This document shows, one piece after another, positions 22,001 through 25,000 of a stretch of DNA of 32,551 bases (positions are counted from its first letter, which is position 1; each line of letters opens with the position of its first letter). The stretch comes from Oscillospiraceae bacterium. Lineage in GTDB: Bacteria; Bacillota_A; Clostridia; Oscillospirales; Oscillospiraceae. Under the pieces are notes generated by a model, which did not search any database, had not been told where the DNA came from, and worked only from the letters and a program-made list of their open reading frames with translations. Location of the stretch: positions 1 through 32,551 of the forward strand of contig JAGAFT010000207.1 of NCBI GenBank assembly GCA_017627975.1, in the 5' to 3' direction. A program made the position numbers and the translations under genes.

Positions 22001-25000
22001 TGTTTGTCCAGCCGTTGTCCACCGAGAGCGTCAGACCGGTTCGGACAGGGGTTTCGCCGCGCAGAATGTTTTCCAAGTCTGCACGTGTAGTGATTTCCGG
22101 GTGATCCGCGGTTGTACGATAGAGATCAAAGGCTACCGCCTGCTTATCGCCGGCATTCTCTACTGAATTCCCGCTCAGATCATACCATTCCTTACTCACC
22201 GTCACACTGACAGCCAACTCGTTTCGCACGACATACCAGCCGGTGCCGCTGACCTTATAGGAGGTATAATAGCCGGAAAGCTCCTGCTGCATGACGGAAT
22301 AGGCAATGTCGTTTCCATTCATGTCACGTGCGGGAAGATCAACAAAGGTGGTATTATCAAAGGTTTTTCCGCTGTTCAGGGTAACGGTCATGGGGCTGCC
22401 ATCGCGCATAACCTGCTCGGGCTCTCCTCCGTTCACCGATTGATACAGGGAAACAACTATGGAGTCGACCTCCGCGGGCCAGGTTTTTACGCCGTCCACA
22501 TCCCAGGTCACAGTGACCGGTACCTTCACGGTCTCGGTCCGGTTGTCTATTGTGACCGTGTCGTAAGAGGTGGTAAGATCCACGGCTGTCGTACCGGTGG
22601 GTATTCCTTCCGGTACACCTGCACTGTTCTCAGAGAAGTAGAAATAAACCTTCTCAGGATCTTTTGGCATAAGGTAATCATCCGGCGCCTTCGTCTCTGT
22701 CACATAGTAAGCTGTATCGGGGGCATAGTCGGCCCCTTCATCACTGCGGCGGATCTCCAGCGTTCCGTCCCGATCCGTGGTATAGGTTTTCACCGCGTGG
22801 CTATCTTCGGCTTGATAGACGCTGAATTCCGCGCCGGCCAGCAGCTCCCCGGTCAATTCGTTCATCTTGACAAGAGTCAGCCTGTGGTCAACATAGGAGT
22901 TGTCATAGACAAGACTGAAGCTATAAGTGCTGTGATCCGGGTTTACTTCAAACTCATTGGTGTTTTCCTGGACCATCTCGTTGTCCCTCTGGTAGGAGAG
23001 GGTGACAGAACTGCTGTGATCGACGCCTTCGATCGTGTCGTTTTCCTCAATCAGGCGATACAGAACCGCCTGTTCAAGCGGGGCACCACCCTCGCGTCCC
23101 GCGTCAAAGTTCATAGAGTCGTAGGAGAACTCCGCATAGGTATGGGACTCCACATCAACCCAATTGCCGCTTGCCAGGTCTTCCTTCTGCAGGACAAAGC
23201 GAATCTGATTCTTCTGTTCCTCCGTCAGGCTATAGTTGCCGGAGAAGCGCTTTGTAACATTCACACCGGCAGACTCAGGATAGCAGCGCACCTTCAGCAC
23301 GTCGCCGTTAAAGTAGTTATACTCTCCCGTGTAGCTCGGATCGTCGGTGATGAGGAAGCGGTAAAGGGTATTGTCCTTCTGATAATAGGTATAGCTTCCA
23401 TCCGTGTTTTTCGCTGCGGGCGCGGTGATCATTTCCAGATAATAAACCGTGTTTTTGCGGATGGATACGATGCCGTCATCAAGCGCGACATCCACATAGC
23501 CATCGTTGCCGGTCACGAACGTAACCGGATTGCCGGCCTGCTCACCGGCCTGATAGGAAATGGGCCGCTGGTTTGCATCCAGCAGGCGGAATACAGCCCC
23601 TCCGAGTCCCTGCTCCATATGGTTCTGGGCATAGGCATAGAGCCGGATGGTATAGACGCCGTCCGTGCCTTCAATATCCGTGCCTGTTGGCGTAATGGTT
23701 TCTTCGGCGGTCCGCGTCGTGCTGAACCAAGCGTCAAAGCTTCCGTTCTGAGTGACGCCGAGCTCCGCCGTATTGCCAAAGGTCGCGGTTGTTCCAGCCG
23801 CGCCGGCAACGCGGGTTTTGTAGGTGATGGTAATGGGTGTTTGATCCGGGATGGTGAACGTACCCGTGTAGCCGCTGAAGTCATAGGGAACATCGCTGCT
23901 GACGGAAACACTGCTGTAATCGATCGACTGATTCTCGGTGAAGGTGTCCTTGAGGGTGAGGTTGTTTCCCCCGTTCAATTTAAACCCTTCTGGATTCACG
24001 GTGACCGTGTACTCGGCAATGTTGCCGCTGAACGTAAGGGTTTTTTCGAGCGGCGCACTTGCTGTGATAAGCAATGTGCCGTTCTCCGTCTCGTTGACGA
24101 CATAGTTGCCGGTGGTGTCCGTCGTCTCGTTCGGCGTCACACCTGTAAAGATAACCGGATAGCTTCCCTTTTCCATACCGGAGCCGGAAGCGGAAACGGA
24201 ATCAAATGTAATACCATCCAGGCGTCGACCGTCTGCGCTGACCGTGAAGCCCTGAATCGTCTTTTCATTCCCGTTATAGATCTCTACCCCGCTGTTGGCG
24301 GTCAGCTTGACACTCTTCTTCGTTACTTCAAGCGTTCCATTTTTATAGGTAATGCTATAGCAGCTGCTTACATCAACCCCGTTGCTGTTTACAACCGTGG
24401 CCGCCGTGGGAACGTTGGCACTCTCTCCGGCGCCAGTCTGACTGCCGGTCACGGTGACGTTCTGAATGCTGTCGCCCTCTGCAAGACCCTCGACCGTATA
24501 AGTCTCTTTCGTAAGCGCCGTACCGTCGTAGACCTTCTCAGCACTGTCGGCGGTGATGGCCAGTTCGCTCTTCGTTACCGTCAAAGTACCGTTGGCATAC
24601 GTGATGTCATAGTTATCATTCACATCGACAACGGCATCGCTCTCCGTCGGACGGACGATTCTCGCCTCTGACGGGATGTTACTGCTCTCCCCCACCTGGG
24701 TCTGGGAACCGGTAACGGTCACGCTGTCGAACACATCGCCGTCGGCAAGGCCGGTGCTTGTATAGCCATCCGTTGTCAGTTCAGTGCCGTCGTAGGCCTT
24801 TTCAGCGTTATCCGCAGTGATGGTGATTGGTTTTTTTGTTACCTTCAAAGTGCCGGGTAGATAGGTAATCGTGTAGTTTTCTGTCACGTCTTCACCAGCT
24901 GAGTTCACGATCCGTGCATCCCGAACCATATTATTAGGAGTCGTATCCACGTCAGGATCGTCACTTACATTTACGTCTGTCTGCGCGCCTGAAACAACGA